Assembly: GCA_017644185.1 (NCBI GenBank)
Contig: JAEPMA010000009.1
Location: forward strand, 1 to 64,000
Length of the DNA stretch: 64,000 bases
Source: Rhodospirillales bacterium
GTDB taxonomy: Bacteria > Pseudomonadota > Alphaproteobacteria > Rhodospirillales > Casp-alpha2
Direction: 5' to 3'
This document shows, piece after piece, positions 36,034 to 44,213 of this stretch. The notes below the pieces were generated by a model. The model was not told the origin of the DNA, did not search any database, and was given only the letters and a program-made list of their open reading frames with translations. Position numbers and translations under genes: made by a program. Each line of letters opens with the position of its first letter. Positions within the stretch are counted from its first letter, which is position 1.

Positions 36034-37280
36034 CGTTGCAGCGCCTTGCCGTCCATGTCGTCCGCGGCCAGCCCCAGGTGCCGCATCGCCGTCGGTGCGA
36101 TGTCGATGGCGGATGTCTTGTCGGTGATATCGTCACCCGGCGTGAAACCCGTTCCGGCGCAGATCAGGAACGGGCTTTGTTCGTATTTCCCAAGGCCGCC
36201 GTGCTGCCCGCAGCCGACATTGTTGGCGATCTTGAGATCGCCCTGGAAGGCATAGCCGGCCCCCGGCAGCCCGCCCTCGCCGGCATCGTCCGAAGAAAGA
36301 CCGACCGCGACGATGTCGATCCCGTCGTCGGGGTCGAGGCCGAGTTCGCGCATCTCGTCGCCCACATAGACCCCGCCGATCCGTCTATCCGAGCGCAGAA
36401 CGTCGGCGATCCTGTCCCGCCTGTCCTTGGCGTCGTCCGAAAGATAGATCGTCGCCGACAATCCCTGGGGCGCAATGGCGACGTCGCTCGACCCGGGGGC
36501 GGCCTTCAGGCCCGCTTCGATCAGGATCTCCTCCAGGTCGATCACTTCCAGTATCGTTTCGTGACCGTGGTCGGAGGCGACCATGAACAAGACATCACCC
36601 GAGTCGATATCGGAGCGGATATTGTCGAACACCCGGCCCGCCTGCGCATCCGCCGCTCTGACCACGTCGATGTGCGCGGGCGATCCCAGCGCCACCGAAT
36701 GCTGGGTATGATCCGGTTCGCACATCCACATCAACGATAGCGCCGGTCTGCGGTCGTGCAGGATTTCATCGATGAAGCGTTGAGTGAGGGCCGCATCGCC
36801 CGCCGCGTCGTGCCCGGCCCCGTGCGGTTCCAGCGTCATCCGGTCGGGACCGAACGCCACATCGCGATGGATCATGTGACCAAATCCGTCGGGGTCGAGG
36901 AATATGCCCGCGCCTGGTGACGCGTTGGCATAGATCACGGCCCCACCGGCATCCTTCACGCGCTCCGACATGGTGGGGACTTTCAACGTCCGGCCCTTGG
37001 CGTCGTAAAACTTGTCCCTGAAATCCGGCGGACCGACGGAATAGACCTTGTAGCCCTCGCCATGATCGAGGGCGACGGCATTCCCTTGAAGCCCGTTGGT
37101 TTTCGGCAGACAACCGGTGGCGATCGAAGCGGCCGTCGTGCGCGTCGTCGACGGAAACACACCTGTGTGATTGCGGCAGTGCACGCCGGCTTCGGCGATC
37201 CGGACCAGGTTGGGGGTATATTCGGGCCCGACCATATCGGCACGGAGCCCGTCGCAGATGACGATGACGACGCGTTTCAT
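36030..37280 (-). CDS. Type I phosphodiesterase/nucleotide pyrophosphatase (alkaline phosphatase superfamily)
   Basis: The product has 416 residues. It opens VVIVICDGLRADM (metal-binding Asp). The probable nucleophile Thr lies in PSTTRTTAASIATG, then DHTQHSV and ASDHGHETIL provide further metal ligands, and HGGLGKYEQSPFLI carries the last His. This is the alkaline-phosphatase-superfamily layout of nucleotide pyrophosphatase/phosphodiesterases. No signal peptide is visible with the ATG at 37280 (GTGGGAAGAAA site), so it may act in the cytoplasm; the alternative start at 37307 does not add one. It is co-transcribed with two MFS genes and follows the acyl-CoA ligase by 90 bp. Confidence 0.85.
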   Translation of the reverse strand: MKRVVIVICDGLRADMVGPEYTPNLVRIAEAGVHCRNHTGVFPSTTRTTAASIATGCLPKTNGLQGNAVALDHGEGYKVYSVGPPDFRDKFYDAKGRTLKVPTMSERVKDAGGAVIYANASPGAGIFLDPDGFGHMIHRDVAFGPDRMTLEPHGAGHDAAGDAALTQRFIDEILHDRRPALSLMWMCEPDHTQHSVALGSPAHIDVVRAADAQAGRVFDNIRSDIDSGDVLFMVASDHGHETILEVIDLEEILIEAGLKAAPGSSDVAIAPQGLSATIYLSDDAKDRRDRIADVLRSDRRIGGVYVGDEMRELGLDPDDGIDIVAVGLSSDDAGEGGLPGAGYAFQGDLKIANNVGCGQHGGLGKYEQSPFLICAGTGFTPGDDITDKTSAIDIAPTAMRHLGLAADDMDGKALQR

Positions 37281-37370
37281 TTTCTTCCCACTCTTTTCTG
37301 TCCTCATTCACCGGGACTCTGTCGTTCCCGTTCTTCGAAATGAGGTCGTTTCTTATCTTTCCATCAGTCC

Positions 37371-39425
37371 CTATTCCGCGGCGATGACGAGGCCGTCGAC
37401 GGCGAACACCCCCTTGCCCTCTCCCCCCACGATCATGGGATTGATTTCAGCATCCAACGGCGGATTCACCGTTTCGGCAAGGGAAGAGATTTTGACGATG
37501 GCGTCCGCCAACGCTTTCAGATCCCCCTTGGGTAGGTTGCGATAGCCCCGTAATGGGGCCAGCCCCTTCACTTCGTCGATCATCGCGCGCGCGTCGTCGA
37601 TCGTGACAGGCGCCATACGGATGGCACTGTCCTGATAAACCTCGGCAAGGATACCGCCCGGCGACAAGACGACGACGGGACCGACCTGCGGGTCGAGCCG
37701 GAAGCCGACCAGCACTTCGCCGACCCCCTTGACCATCTCTTCCACCAGAAAACGATCCAGCTTCAGGTCGGGCTTCAGTTGCTGGACGTTGTTTCTGATC
37801 TGATCGATGGCGCCCGCCAGTTCGACGTCAGAACCGATCCCGAGCTTGACCGCACCCGCTTCGGTCTTGTGCGGCAGATCGGCTGAGAGCGCCTTGACGG
37901 CCAATGGATATGTCAGGCCGTGATCGTCGTCCGCACTGCCGATAACTGCGTGCGGTGCGACCGGCACGCCGAGCGCGGCAAAGATCGCCAGTGACTCGGC
38001 CTCGTCCTTCGGGATGACCGCCTTGCCGTCAGCAGAGATGGAGCGGATTTCGCCCGTCACAGGCGCTTTCCACTGAAAGAAGGCCCGCATGGCGTCGGCG
38101 CAGGCTTCGGGGGTACGGAATGCGGCAATCCCGGCATCGGCCAATAACCTCAGCGAGGCGTCGGCCTGGGGCACCATGAAGGCACACACCGGTTTCGACG
38201 CCTTCCCGCCCACCTCGACAATGGGTGCGACCGCGAGTTCGGGGTGGAACTGCGCCGACGAGCCGACGACGCAGACCACCGCGTCACAGGCATCGCTTTC
38301 CAGAAGCGTTTCCAACGCGGCGCCGTAAACCCCTTCCCGCGTGCCCGCCATGGTCAGGTCGATCAACGGCCCTCTTCCGATGGTCAGGTTGAAGTCCTTT
38401 AATCGTTCGTGCACGGCTTCAGGCGCCGGGATCACGTCCAACCCGGCAGCGCCCAATCTGTCGACCACCGTCGACGCGCCGCCGCCCGTCGTCGTCATGA
38501 CGCCGACGCGGCACCCCTTGGGCGGTTTCTGACCCATCAGAAGCGGTGGCATTTCGAACAATGTTTCCAGCGTTTCGATCCGGACAATGCCGTTCGCCTT
38601 GAAGAACGCATCGACCGCCTTGTCCTCACCCGCGAGCGCGCCCGAATGCGACAACGCGACGGCCTGACCCGCTTTCGAACGGCCCAGCTTATACGCCATC
38701 ACAGGTTTGCCCGCGTCGAACGCGCGGCGCGCGGCTTTCGCCAGCACCGGCGCATCACGAAGCGCTTCCAAGAACAACAGGATCGCATCGGTTTCCGGAT
38801 CGTCGACCAACACGTCGACCAACTCGCCGACGCCGACATCGGCCTCGTTGCCCACCGACAGCATGCGCGAGAAACCGATCCCCCTGGCCGCGCCCCGCGA
38901 CAACAACGTCCCCAGGATCGTACCGGATTGCGACACCAGTCCCATGCGCCCGACGGGGACGTTCTCCATCTCCAACACCGCGTTGACGGACAACGTCAAC
39001 TGGCTCGCGGGACAGATCACGCCCATGCTGTTGGGCCCCAGAATGCGCACCCCTGCTTCGGCGGCGACAGACAAAAGTTCTTCCTGTTTCGCCTGACCTT
39101 CGGGGCCTGTTTCCGCGAACCCGTCCGAATAGATCGTTGCGACCTTGATGCCGACCTTGCCGCAGTCTTTCACCGCGTCGATGACGTAATCGGCGGGCAC
39201 CATGATGAACGCCTGATCGCACGGACCGTCGATGTCGGCGACGCTTTTGTACGCCTTCAGACCCTGCACCTCGTCACGGGACGGATTGACCGGATAGATC
39301 TTTCCCTTATAGCCGTGCGTCGCCAGAAAGCGCTGCGGGCGGCCGGTGTTCTTGGACGGATCCGCGGACGCGCCAACAAGTGCCACGCCGCGTGGCGTCA
39401 GTAACGATTCAACAAGCTCGCTCAT
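37371..39425 (-). CDS. Acyl-CoA synthetase (NDP-forming) / acetate-CoA ligase family protein
   Basis: The product has 684 residues with the domain order of single-chain NDP-forming acyl-CoA synthetases. A CoA-binding Rossmann domain (GVALVGASADPSKNTGRP) is followed by a succinyl-CoA-synthetase-like ligase domain with the LSHSGALAGED loop, where the His or the flanking region carries the phosphoryl transfer, and a C-terminal ATP-grasp domain (YPLAVKALSADLPHKTEAG; EVLVGFRLDPQVGPVVVLSPGG). It overlaps the acyl-CoA dehydrogenase gene by four bases. The pair would activate and oxidise a carboxylic acid; the chain type is not defined by sequence. Confidence 0.92.
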   Translation of the reverse strand: MSELVESLLTPRGVALVGASADPSKNTGRPQRFLATHGYKGKIYPVNPSRDEVQGLKAYKSVADIDGPCDQAFIMVPADYVIDAVKDCGKVGIKVATIYSDGFAETGPEGQAKQEELLSVAAEAGVRILGPNSMGVICPASQLTLSVNAVLEMENVPVGRMGLVSQSGTILGTLLSRGAARGIGFSRMLSVGNEADVGVGELVDVLVDDPETDAILLFLEALRDAPVLAKAARRAFDAGKPVMAYKLGRSKAGQAVALSHSGALAGEDKAVDAFFKANGIVRIETLETLFEMPPLLMGQKPPKGCRVGVMTTTGGGASTVVDRLGAAGLDVIPAPEAVHERLKDFNLTIGRGPLIDLTMAGTREGVYGAALETLLESDACDAVVCVVGSSAQFHPELAVAPIVEVGGKASKPVCAFMVPQADASLRLLADAGIAAFRTPEACADAMRAFFQWKAPVTGEIRSISADGKAVIPKDEAESLAIFAALGVPVAPHAVIGSADDDHGLTYPLAVKALSADLPHKTEAGAVKLGIGSDVELAGAIDQIRNNVQQLKPDLKLDRFLVEEMVKGVGEVLVGFRLDPQVGPVVVLSPGGILAEVYQDSAIRMAPVTIDDARAMIDEVKGLAPLRGYRNLPKGDLKALADAIVKISSLAETVNPPLDAEINPMIVGGEGKGVFAVDGLVIAAE

Positions 39426-40582
39426 GATGCTTTGGGCGGTCTTTGCGAGAAGCGGCGTTCGAAGATGCCCTCGGCGATGCGGTTCATCATCATCTCCGAC
39501 GAACCGCCGGCGATCATCCAGCCGCGCGTGCGGCGGAAGCAGTACTCAATCAGGCAGTCCTGCGAATAACCCGCTGCCCCCATGATCTGCATCGCCTCGC
39601 TGGAGACTTCGTGACCGGCGCGGTTGCAGGCCAGTTTTGCTAGCGCCGTGTCGTCGGCGGACGGGAAACCCGCGTCGGCCTTGGTGGCGGCCCGCATCAG
39701 CAGCAGCTGCGCCGATTCCAGCTTCAGCTTCATCTCCGCAAACTTCCACTGCAGGCCCTGAAACTCACACAGGGGGCGATTAAACTGCTTGCGCTCCATC
39801 GCGTGCTGGCGCGCCATCTCGTAGGCGTAGCGCCCAAGCGCCACGGCGCGCGACGAATTCCCCAGACGCTCGACGTTGAAGCCGGCGATCTGACGTTTGA
39901 AGCCGCCCTCCCTGAGAAGAATGTTCTCAGGGGGCACGTAGGCGTTCTCGAAATAGAGTTGGCACCATTCTTCACCCCCCAGGTACATCACCGGCTGGCC
40001 GCGGCTCACCCCGTCCGTGTCGGGTTCGACCAAAACAGAGCCGATGCCGTCGACACCCGGACCGTATCGGCAATAGACGAGGAACAAATCCGCTTCCGGG
40101 CTGTGAGTCGAAAACACCTTGGTGCCGTTCAAATGCACACCGCCATCGGGCGCGTCGGTGGCTGAGGTCTTCAGATCCGTCAGCGCCGAACCCGCTTCCG
40201 GTTCCGACATCGCGACCGAGATCACCTTGTCGCCCGCCAGGATCGGTTTCAGGTAGCGCTCTTTCTGATCGTCGGTGCCGTATTCGGCCAAGACCCGAAT
40301 GGCGCCGAAGTTGCCCGCCTGCACGACGTCGGCGCTTCGCGGGCAGTGTTTGGCGACCGTCTGGATCGCGATCACCGCATCCGTCAATGTGCCGCCCTGG
40401 CCGCCGTCTTCTTCCTTCATCGTGATGCCGAGCAACCCCTGCTCGGCCATCATCTTGGCAACGTCCTTGGGGAAGCCCCGGGCATGAGCGCGTTCGAGCG
40501 CTTTGTCGGCGAGATACCGTTCGGCGAAACCGTCGACGGCATCCATGAACATTTGTTGTTCTTCTGTTAATTCGAAATCCAT
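39422..40582 (-). CDS. Acyl-CoA dehydrogenase
   Basis: The product has 386 residues. The N-terminal helical domain starts MDFELTEEQQMFMDAVDGF. The middle beta domain has ISVAMSEPEAGSALTDLKTSA (FAD/substrate motif), and the C-terminal domain has the flavin-binding QIMGAAGYSQDCLIEYCFRR and the closing IAGGSSEMMMNRIAEGIFERRF. The position after the arginine pair lacks the YEGT Glu of straight-chain enzymes and instead reads AGGSSE, so the base may be elsewhere, as in several FadE-like branches. It heads an operon of ligase, phosphodiesterase and two MFS carriers, and diverges from hemA. Confidence 0.92.
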   Translation of the reverse strand: MDFELTEEQQMFMDAVDGFAERYLADKALERAHARGFPKDVAKMMAEQGLLGITMKEEDGGQGGTLTDAVIAIQTVAKHCPRSADVVQAGNFGAIRVLAEYGTDDQKERYLKPILAGDKVISVAMSEPEAGSALTDLKTSATDAPDGGVHLNGTKVFSTHSPEADLFLVYCRYGPGVDGIGSVLVEPDTDGVSRGQPVMYLGGEEWCQLYFENAYVPPENILLREGGFKRQIAGFNVERLGNSSRAVALGRYAYEMARQHAMERKQFNRPLCEFQGLQWKFAEMKLKLESAQLLLMRAATKADAGFPSADDTALAKLACNRAGHEVSSEAMQIMGAAGYSQDCLIEYCFRRTRGWMIAGGSSEMMMNRIAEGIFERRFSQRPPKAS

Positions 40583-40691
40583 TTAGTCCTCCGCTAAGTG
40601 GGGAGGAGAGTACAACCGTCCCCACGAATATCAACGCATCAGGACGACGCCCGCAGACTTGTCCGCGGGCAATGCGCCGACTAAAGTGCCG

Positions 40692-40705
40692 TTGACTTAA
40701 GTCAT
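40692..40705. promoter_or_regulatory. FNR/CRP-family-like box upstream of hemA
   Basis: TTGAC-TTAA-GTCAT contains the perfect 12-bp palindrome TGACTTAAGTCA and differs from an ideal TTGAC-N4-GTCAA dyad by one outer base. It lies 87 bp before the chosen hemA start in the divergent gap between the acyl-CoA dehydrogenase gene and hemA. FNR-type control of hemA is established in other alphaproteobacteria; here it is an inference from the motif. Confidence 0.55.
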
Positions 40706-40778
40706 GGATACGATTGACGCGTTGATTATGATTTCGGATGCAGAATCACGCACCTAACCACTGAGGATGTCTGAACAA

Positions 40779-41990
40779 ATGGATTACGAGCAGCGTTTTC
40801 GCGCCGTGGTTGACGGTGTTCGGGACGATGGCCGCTATCGGGTCTTCGCGGACCTGAAGCGCGAGGCCGGCAACTTCCCGCACGCGACCAATTTCCGGGA
40901 CGGCGAAGAACATCCTGTGGTGATCTGGTGCTCAAATGATTATCTGGGCATGGGTCAGAATCCGGCCGCCATCGACGCCGCTTCCGACGCCGCGAAAACG
41001 TACGGGGTAGGCTCAGGGGGGACCCGCAACATCTCGGGTACGACGCACCTGTTGGTGGAACTCGAAGACGAACTCGCCAAACTTCACAGTAAACAAGCGG
41101 CACTATTGTTCACGTCTGGATTCGTTTCCAACGACGCAACGATCTCGACGGTCGCGAAAATGCTGCCGGGCTGCATCATCTTTTCCGACTCCATGAACCA
41201 CGCCTCGATGATCGACGGGGTGCGCCGTTCGGGGGTTGAGAAACATGTCTTCCGTCACAACGACCCCGATCATCTGGAACAACTGCTCGCCGCCGCCCCC
41301 GAAAACGCCCCCAAGCTGATCGTGTTCGAGAGCGTTTATTCGATGGACGGCGACGTCGCGCCGATCGCCACGTTCTGCGATCTCGCCGAAAAGTATGGCG
41401 CGCTGACGTATCTCGACGAGGTACACGCGGTGGGTCTCTATGGGGAGACCGGCGGCGGCATTTCCGAGCGCGACGGCGTCGCAAGCCGCGTCGATATCAT
41501 CGAGGGGACCCTCGCCAAGGCGTTCGGGGTGATGGGTGGCTATATCACGGGGACGGAAACCCTCGTCGATGCGATCCGGCTGACCGCGAGTGGCTTCATC
41601 TTCACCACCACCATCGCCCCCCCGGTCGCCGCAGCCGCCATCGCCAACGTGCGTCATGTGCGGGCCCATAACGAGCTGCGCATCAAGCACCAGGAACGCG
41701 CCGCAACCCTGAAAAAGCGACTTTCGGACGCCGGGCTTCCCGTTATGCCGTCCGAGACCCACATCGTGCCCCTGTTCGTTGGAGATCCCGTTTTGTGCAA
41801 GGAGGCGACCGATCTCCTGCTCGAGCAGCACGGCATTTACATCCAGCCGATCAACTATCCGACCGTCCCCAAAGGGACAGAGCGGCTTCGCATCACGCCG
41901 ACCCCGCTGCACACGGACGAGCTCATGGACGAACTCGTCCGGGCACTGACGTCGGTCTGGAAACATCTGGAACTGGAAATCGCCGCCTGA
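40779..41990 (+). CDS. hemA: 5-aminolevulinate synthase
   Basis: The product has 403 residues and catalyses glycine plus succinyl-CoA to 5-aminolevulinate, the first step of tetrapyrrole synthesis in alphaproteobacteria. It opens MDYEQRF...[10 protein letters not shown], as ALAS proteins do. Characteristic segments are [57 protein letters not shown] (the PLP-ring Asp) and [14 protein letters not shown], with the PLP Lys at residue 247. The closing [22 protein letters not shown] is diagnostic. An in-frame ATG at 40767 is possible, but 40779 has a better-spaced GAGGA and the canonical MDY start. It is followed by an enoyl-CoA hydratase gene. Confidence 0.96.
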   Translation: MDYEQRFRAVVDGVRDDGRYRVFADLKREAGNFPHATNFRDGEEHPVVIWCSNDYLGMGQNPAAIDAASDAAKTYGVGSGGTRNISGTTHLLVELEDELAKLHSKQAALLFTSGFVSNDATISTVAKMLPGCIIFSDSMNHASMIDGVRRSGVEKHVFRHNDPDHLEQLLAAAPENAPKLIVFESVYSMDGDVAPIATFCDLAEKYGALTYLDEVHAVGLYGETGGGISERDGVASRVDIIEGTLAKAFGVMGGYITGTETLVDAIRLTASGFIFTTTIAPPVAAAAIANVRHVRAHNELRIKHQERAATLKKRLSDAGLPVMPSETHIVPLFVGDPVLCKEATDLLLEQHGIYIQPINYPTVPKGTERLRITPTPLHTDELMDELVRALTSVWKHLELEIAA

Positions 41991-42019
41991 TTTCCGCGCT
42001 TTGAAACTGGGAGCATCTC

Positions 42020-42826
42020 TTGACAAAAATCGACGACCTGAAATTCGGTATGCTCGAAATCAGCCGCCTGGCCGATCACGTGATGGTCGTGACGCTGAAC
42101 CGGCCCGAAGTCCGCAACGCGTTTAACACCCAGTTGGGGGCCGAACTGCTCGAACTCTGGACGGCGCTCTACCGCGACCCGTCGCAATGCCGGGTCGTCG
42201 TCCTGACCGGGGCCGGCGACAAGGCGTTCTGCGCCGGCGCCGACCTGAAAGAGCGCAACGGCATGAGCGACGACGCCTGGCGCCAGCAGCACGCCCTGTT
42301 CGAACAGATGATCCGCGCCATGATGGACTGCCCGATTCCGGTCATCGGCGCGATCAACGGTCCGGCCTACGCGGGCGGGCTGGAAATCGCGCTCAACGCG
42401 GACTTTCTTTATGCCGTCCCCACCGCGCGCTTCGCATTCACCGAAGTCACCATCGGCATCATGCCGGGGGCGTCGGGCACCCAACACCTGCCCCGCGCCG
42501 TCGGCGTCCGCCGCGCCAAGGAGATTATCCTCGCCGGCAAGCCGTTCAGCGCCCAAGACGCGCTGGATTGGGGCCTGGTCAACAAGCTCTGCCCCCCTGA
42601 AAAACTCATGGACGAAGCGCTGGAAACGGCGAGCGCCATCGCCGCCAACGCACCGATCTCGGTCCGTCAGGCCAAGACCGCCGTGCAGGCGTCGCAGTCG
42701 AACGATCTCAAGACCGGCTACGATATCGAGATCGCCTGCTATCAGCGGGTCATCGATTCCGAGGACCGGCTTGAGGGTGTCGCCGCCTTCAACGAGAAGA
42801 GAAAACCCGTCTTCAAGGGGAAGTAA
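42020..42826 (+). CDS. Enoyl-CoA hydratase
   Basis: The product has 268 residues. It shows both oxyanion segments (VVVLTGAGDKAFCAGADLKERNG and PVIGAINGPAYAGGLEIALNADFLYA) and the catalytic loop FTEVTIGIMPGASGTQHLPR with the Glu in E-x-x-x-G form, so true hydratase activity is likely. The start is TTG at 42020, supported by GGGAG seven bases earlier; the next ATG at 42050 would remove the first strand. It is 29 bp after hemA and may be co-transcribed, though the two functions are unrelated. The PPEKLMDEALETASAIA C-terminal helix is normal for the family. Confidence 0.9.
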   Translation: MTKIDDLKFGMLEISRLADHVMVVTLNRPEVRNAFNTQLGAELLELWTALYRDPSQCRVVVLTGAGDKAFCAGADLKERNGMSDDAWRQQHALFEQMIRAMMDCPIPVIGAINGPAYAGGLEIALNADFLYAVPTARFAFTEVTIGIMPGASGTQHLPRAVGVRRAKEIILAGKPFSAQDALDWGLVNKLCPPEKLMDEALETASAIAANAPISVRQAKTAVQASQSNDLKTGYDIEIACYQRVIDSEDRLEGVAAFNEKRKPVFKGK

Positions 42827-42838
42827 TCCCCGACGGGT

Positions 42839-43750
42839 TCAAGCCCCGTCCGGCACTTCGAGTCTGAACACCGATCCCCTGCCCGGTTCCGAACTGAGCG
42901 TCACGTCCCCGCCGTGCAGCCGCATGGCCTTGAGCGCGATGGCCAGACCGACCCCACTACCGGCGTATTCCCCACGCGGACCGAACCGCTCGAAGACGTC
43001 AAAAATCCGGTCGTGACGGCTCGACCTGATGCCGATCCCGTTATCCGTCACCGTCAACGCCACCTTTCCCCCCGACCGGCCGGCAGCGATACGGACAGCG
43101 GGCGGGGTTCCCTCGTCTACATAGGCAAGCGCGTTTCGGATCAGGTGGCGGAGTGCATGGGAATAAACCCGCCGGTCAACCCGTGCATCGCCGAGCACGC
43201 TTTCGACCGTCACGTCCGCCGCCGTCGCTTTGACCTGCTCGGCAAGTTCGTCGAGCGTATCCCTGACCACGTCGTCGAGACTGGTCTGCTGCAGCGTCAG
43301 CCCGCCCCTGCCGACGCGCGTGTATTCCAAAAGATCGTCGACCATCCGCGACATGCGCCGGGCCCCGCCGGTGATGTAATTGACATACTCACGGCCGGTA
43401 TGGTCGAGCGCATCGCCGTAATCGTCCGCGAGTGCATCGGCGAACACACTCATCGCGCGGAGCGGCTCTTTCAGATCGTGCGAGACGATATAGGCAAAGC
43501 TCTCGAGCTCGACGTTGCCGTCGCGGCGCGGGAACACGGCCAGCCTGGTATCATCGTCGACACTGCGGACACGCGCCTTCGACAGATCGCCGAACACGGC
43601 GAGCGGGTGACCGACGGCGTCTTCGGGCGCGCAGCCGAATATTCGGGCACAAGCATTGTTGAGCGCCACGATGGTGTCCGCACCGTCGATCAGGCAGACC
43701 CCGTCGTCGAGGTCGTCGAGCATTCCGATCAACGTGGTGCGGTCCGTCAT
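42839..43750 (-). CDS. PAS-domain sensor histidine kinase
   Basis: The product has 303 residues and is soluble. An N-terminal PAS domain (about 1-75; DDGVCLIDGADTIVALNNACARIFG) is followed by a phytochrome-type dimerisation region with His91 in YIVSHDLKEPLRAM, then a HATPase domain with the N box HLIRNALAYVD, a G1 box LTVTDNGIGI and the G2 box YAGSGVGLAIALKAM. The chosen ATG follows an ACGGAGCTCAG site, 13 bases after the CBS gene stop; an upstream ATG lies inside the CBS gene. It is third in an operon with a hybrid kinase and a CBS protein. No response regulator gene is adjacent. Confidence 0.88.
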   Translation of the reverse strand: MTDRTTLIGMLDDLDDGVCLIDGADTIVALNNACARIFGCAPEDAVGHPLAVFGDLSKARVRSVDDDTRLAVFPRRDGNVELESFAYIVSHDLKEPLRAMSVFADALADDYGDALDHTGREYVNYITGGARRMSRMVDDLLEYTRVGRGGLTLQQTSLDDVVRDTLDELAEQVKATAADVTVESVLGDARVDRRVYSHALRHLIRNALAYVDEGTPPAVRIAAGRSGGKVALTVTDNGIGIRSSRHDRIFDVFERFGPRGEYAGSGVGLAIALKAMRLHGGDVTLSSEPGRGSVFRLEVPDGA

Positions 43751-43763
43751 CTGAGCTCCGTCG

Positions 43764-44213
43764 TTACATATCCGGGTTGTATCGGTCGTCGAACAGATAG
43801 GTTTGGGTTTTAACCAACACATCGCGCGATTCACGCGTCACGACGGCATAAAGGTCACGGATCGAAACGATGCCGAGCGGCTTCCCCGCATCGTCGACCA
43901 CGGGAAGGTGGCGGAAGTTGCGAAGCTCCATCAGCTCCAAAGCCGCGAAGGCGGAATCGTCCGGCGCCAGGGTTTCGACCTCGGTCGTCATGATATCGCC
44001 CGCGGTCGTCCTGTCGGGGTCCACGCCCTGGACCGCAAAGCAGCGGGTAAAATCGCGCTCGGTGATAATACCGGTCAGCTTGCCCATGTCGTCGAGCACG
44101 AGGATCGACGAAATTTGACGCTCCACCATCGCCTTGGCGACCTGGCGGGCATTGTCCCCGGGATTGGCGATCAGCAGGTTTTGATCGTGAATGACGTCAG
44201 GCATTACTCTCAT
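43764..44213 (-). CDS. CBS-domain pair protein
   Basis: The product has 149 residues containing two CBS motifs, about 15-70 (ARQVAKAMVERQISSILVLDDMGKLTGIITERDFTR) and about 80-140 (TLAPDDSAFAALELMELRNFRHLPVVDDAGKPLGIVSIRDLY). Such pairs bind adenosine nucleotides and regulate partner proteins. It starts with ATGA overlapping the stop of the upstream hybrid kinase gene, supported by an AAAGGATCGAGAA site. Its position between two histidine kinases suggests that it ties their activity to cell energy status; this is inference. Confidence 0.88.
   Translation of the reverse strand: MRVMPDVIHDQNLLIANPGDNARQVAKAMVERQISSILVLDDMGKLTGIITERDFTRCFAVQGVDPDRTTAGDIMTTEVETLAPDDSAFAALELMELRNFRHLPVVDDAGKPLGIVSIRDLYAVVTRESRDVLVKTQTYLFDDRYNPDM

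Noticed and set aside
40649-40670. GCCCGC...GCGGGC hairpin before hemA as a terminator
   Set aside because: It lies between divergent genes where no transcript needs to end, and no U-tract follows. It could be a regulatory dyad, but there is too little support.
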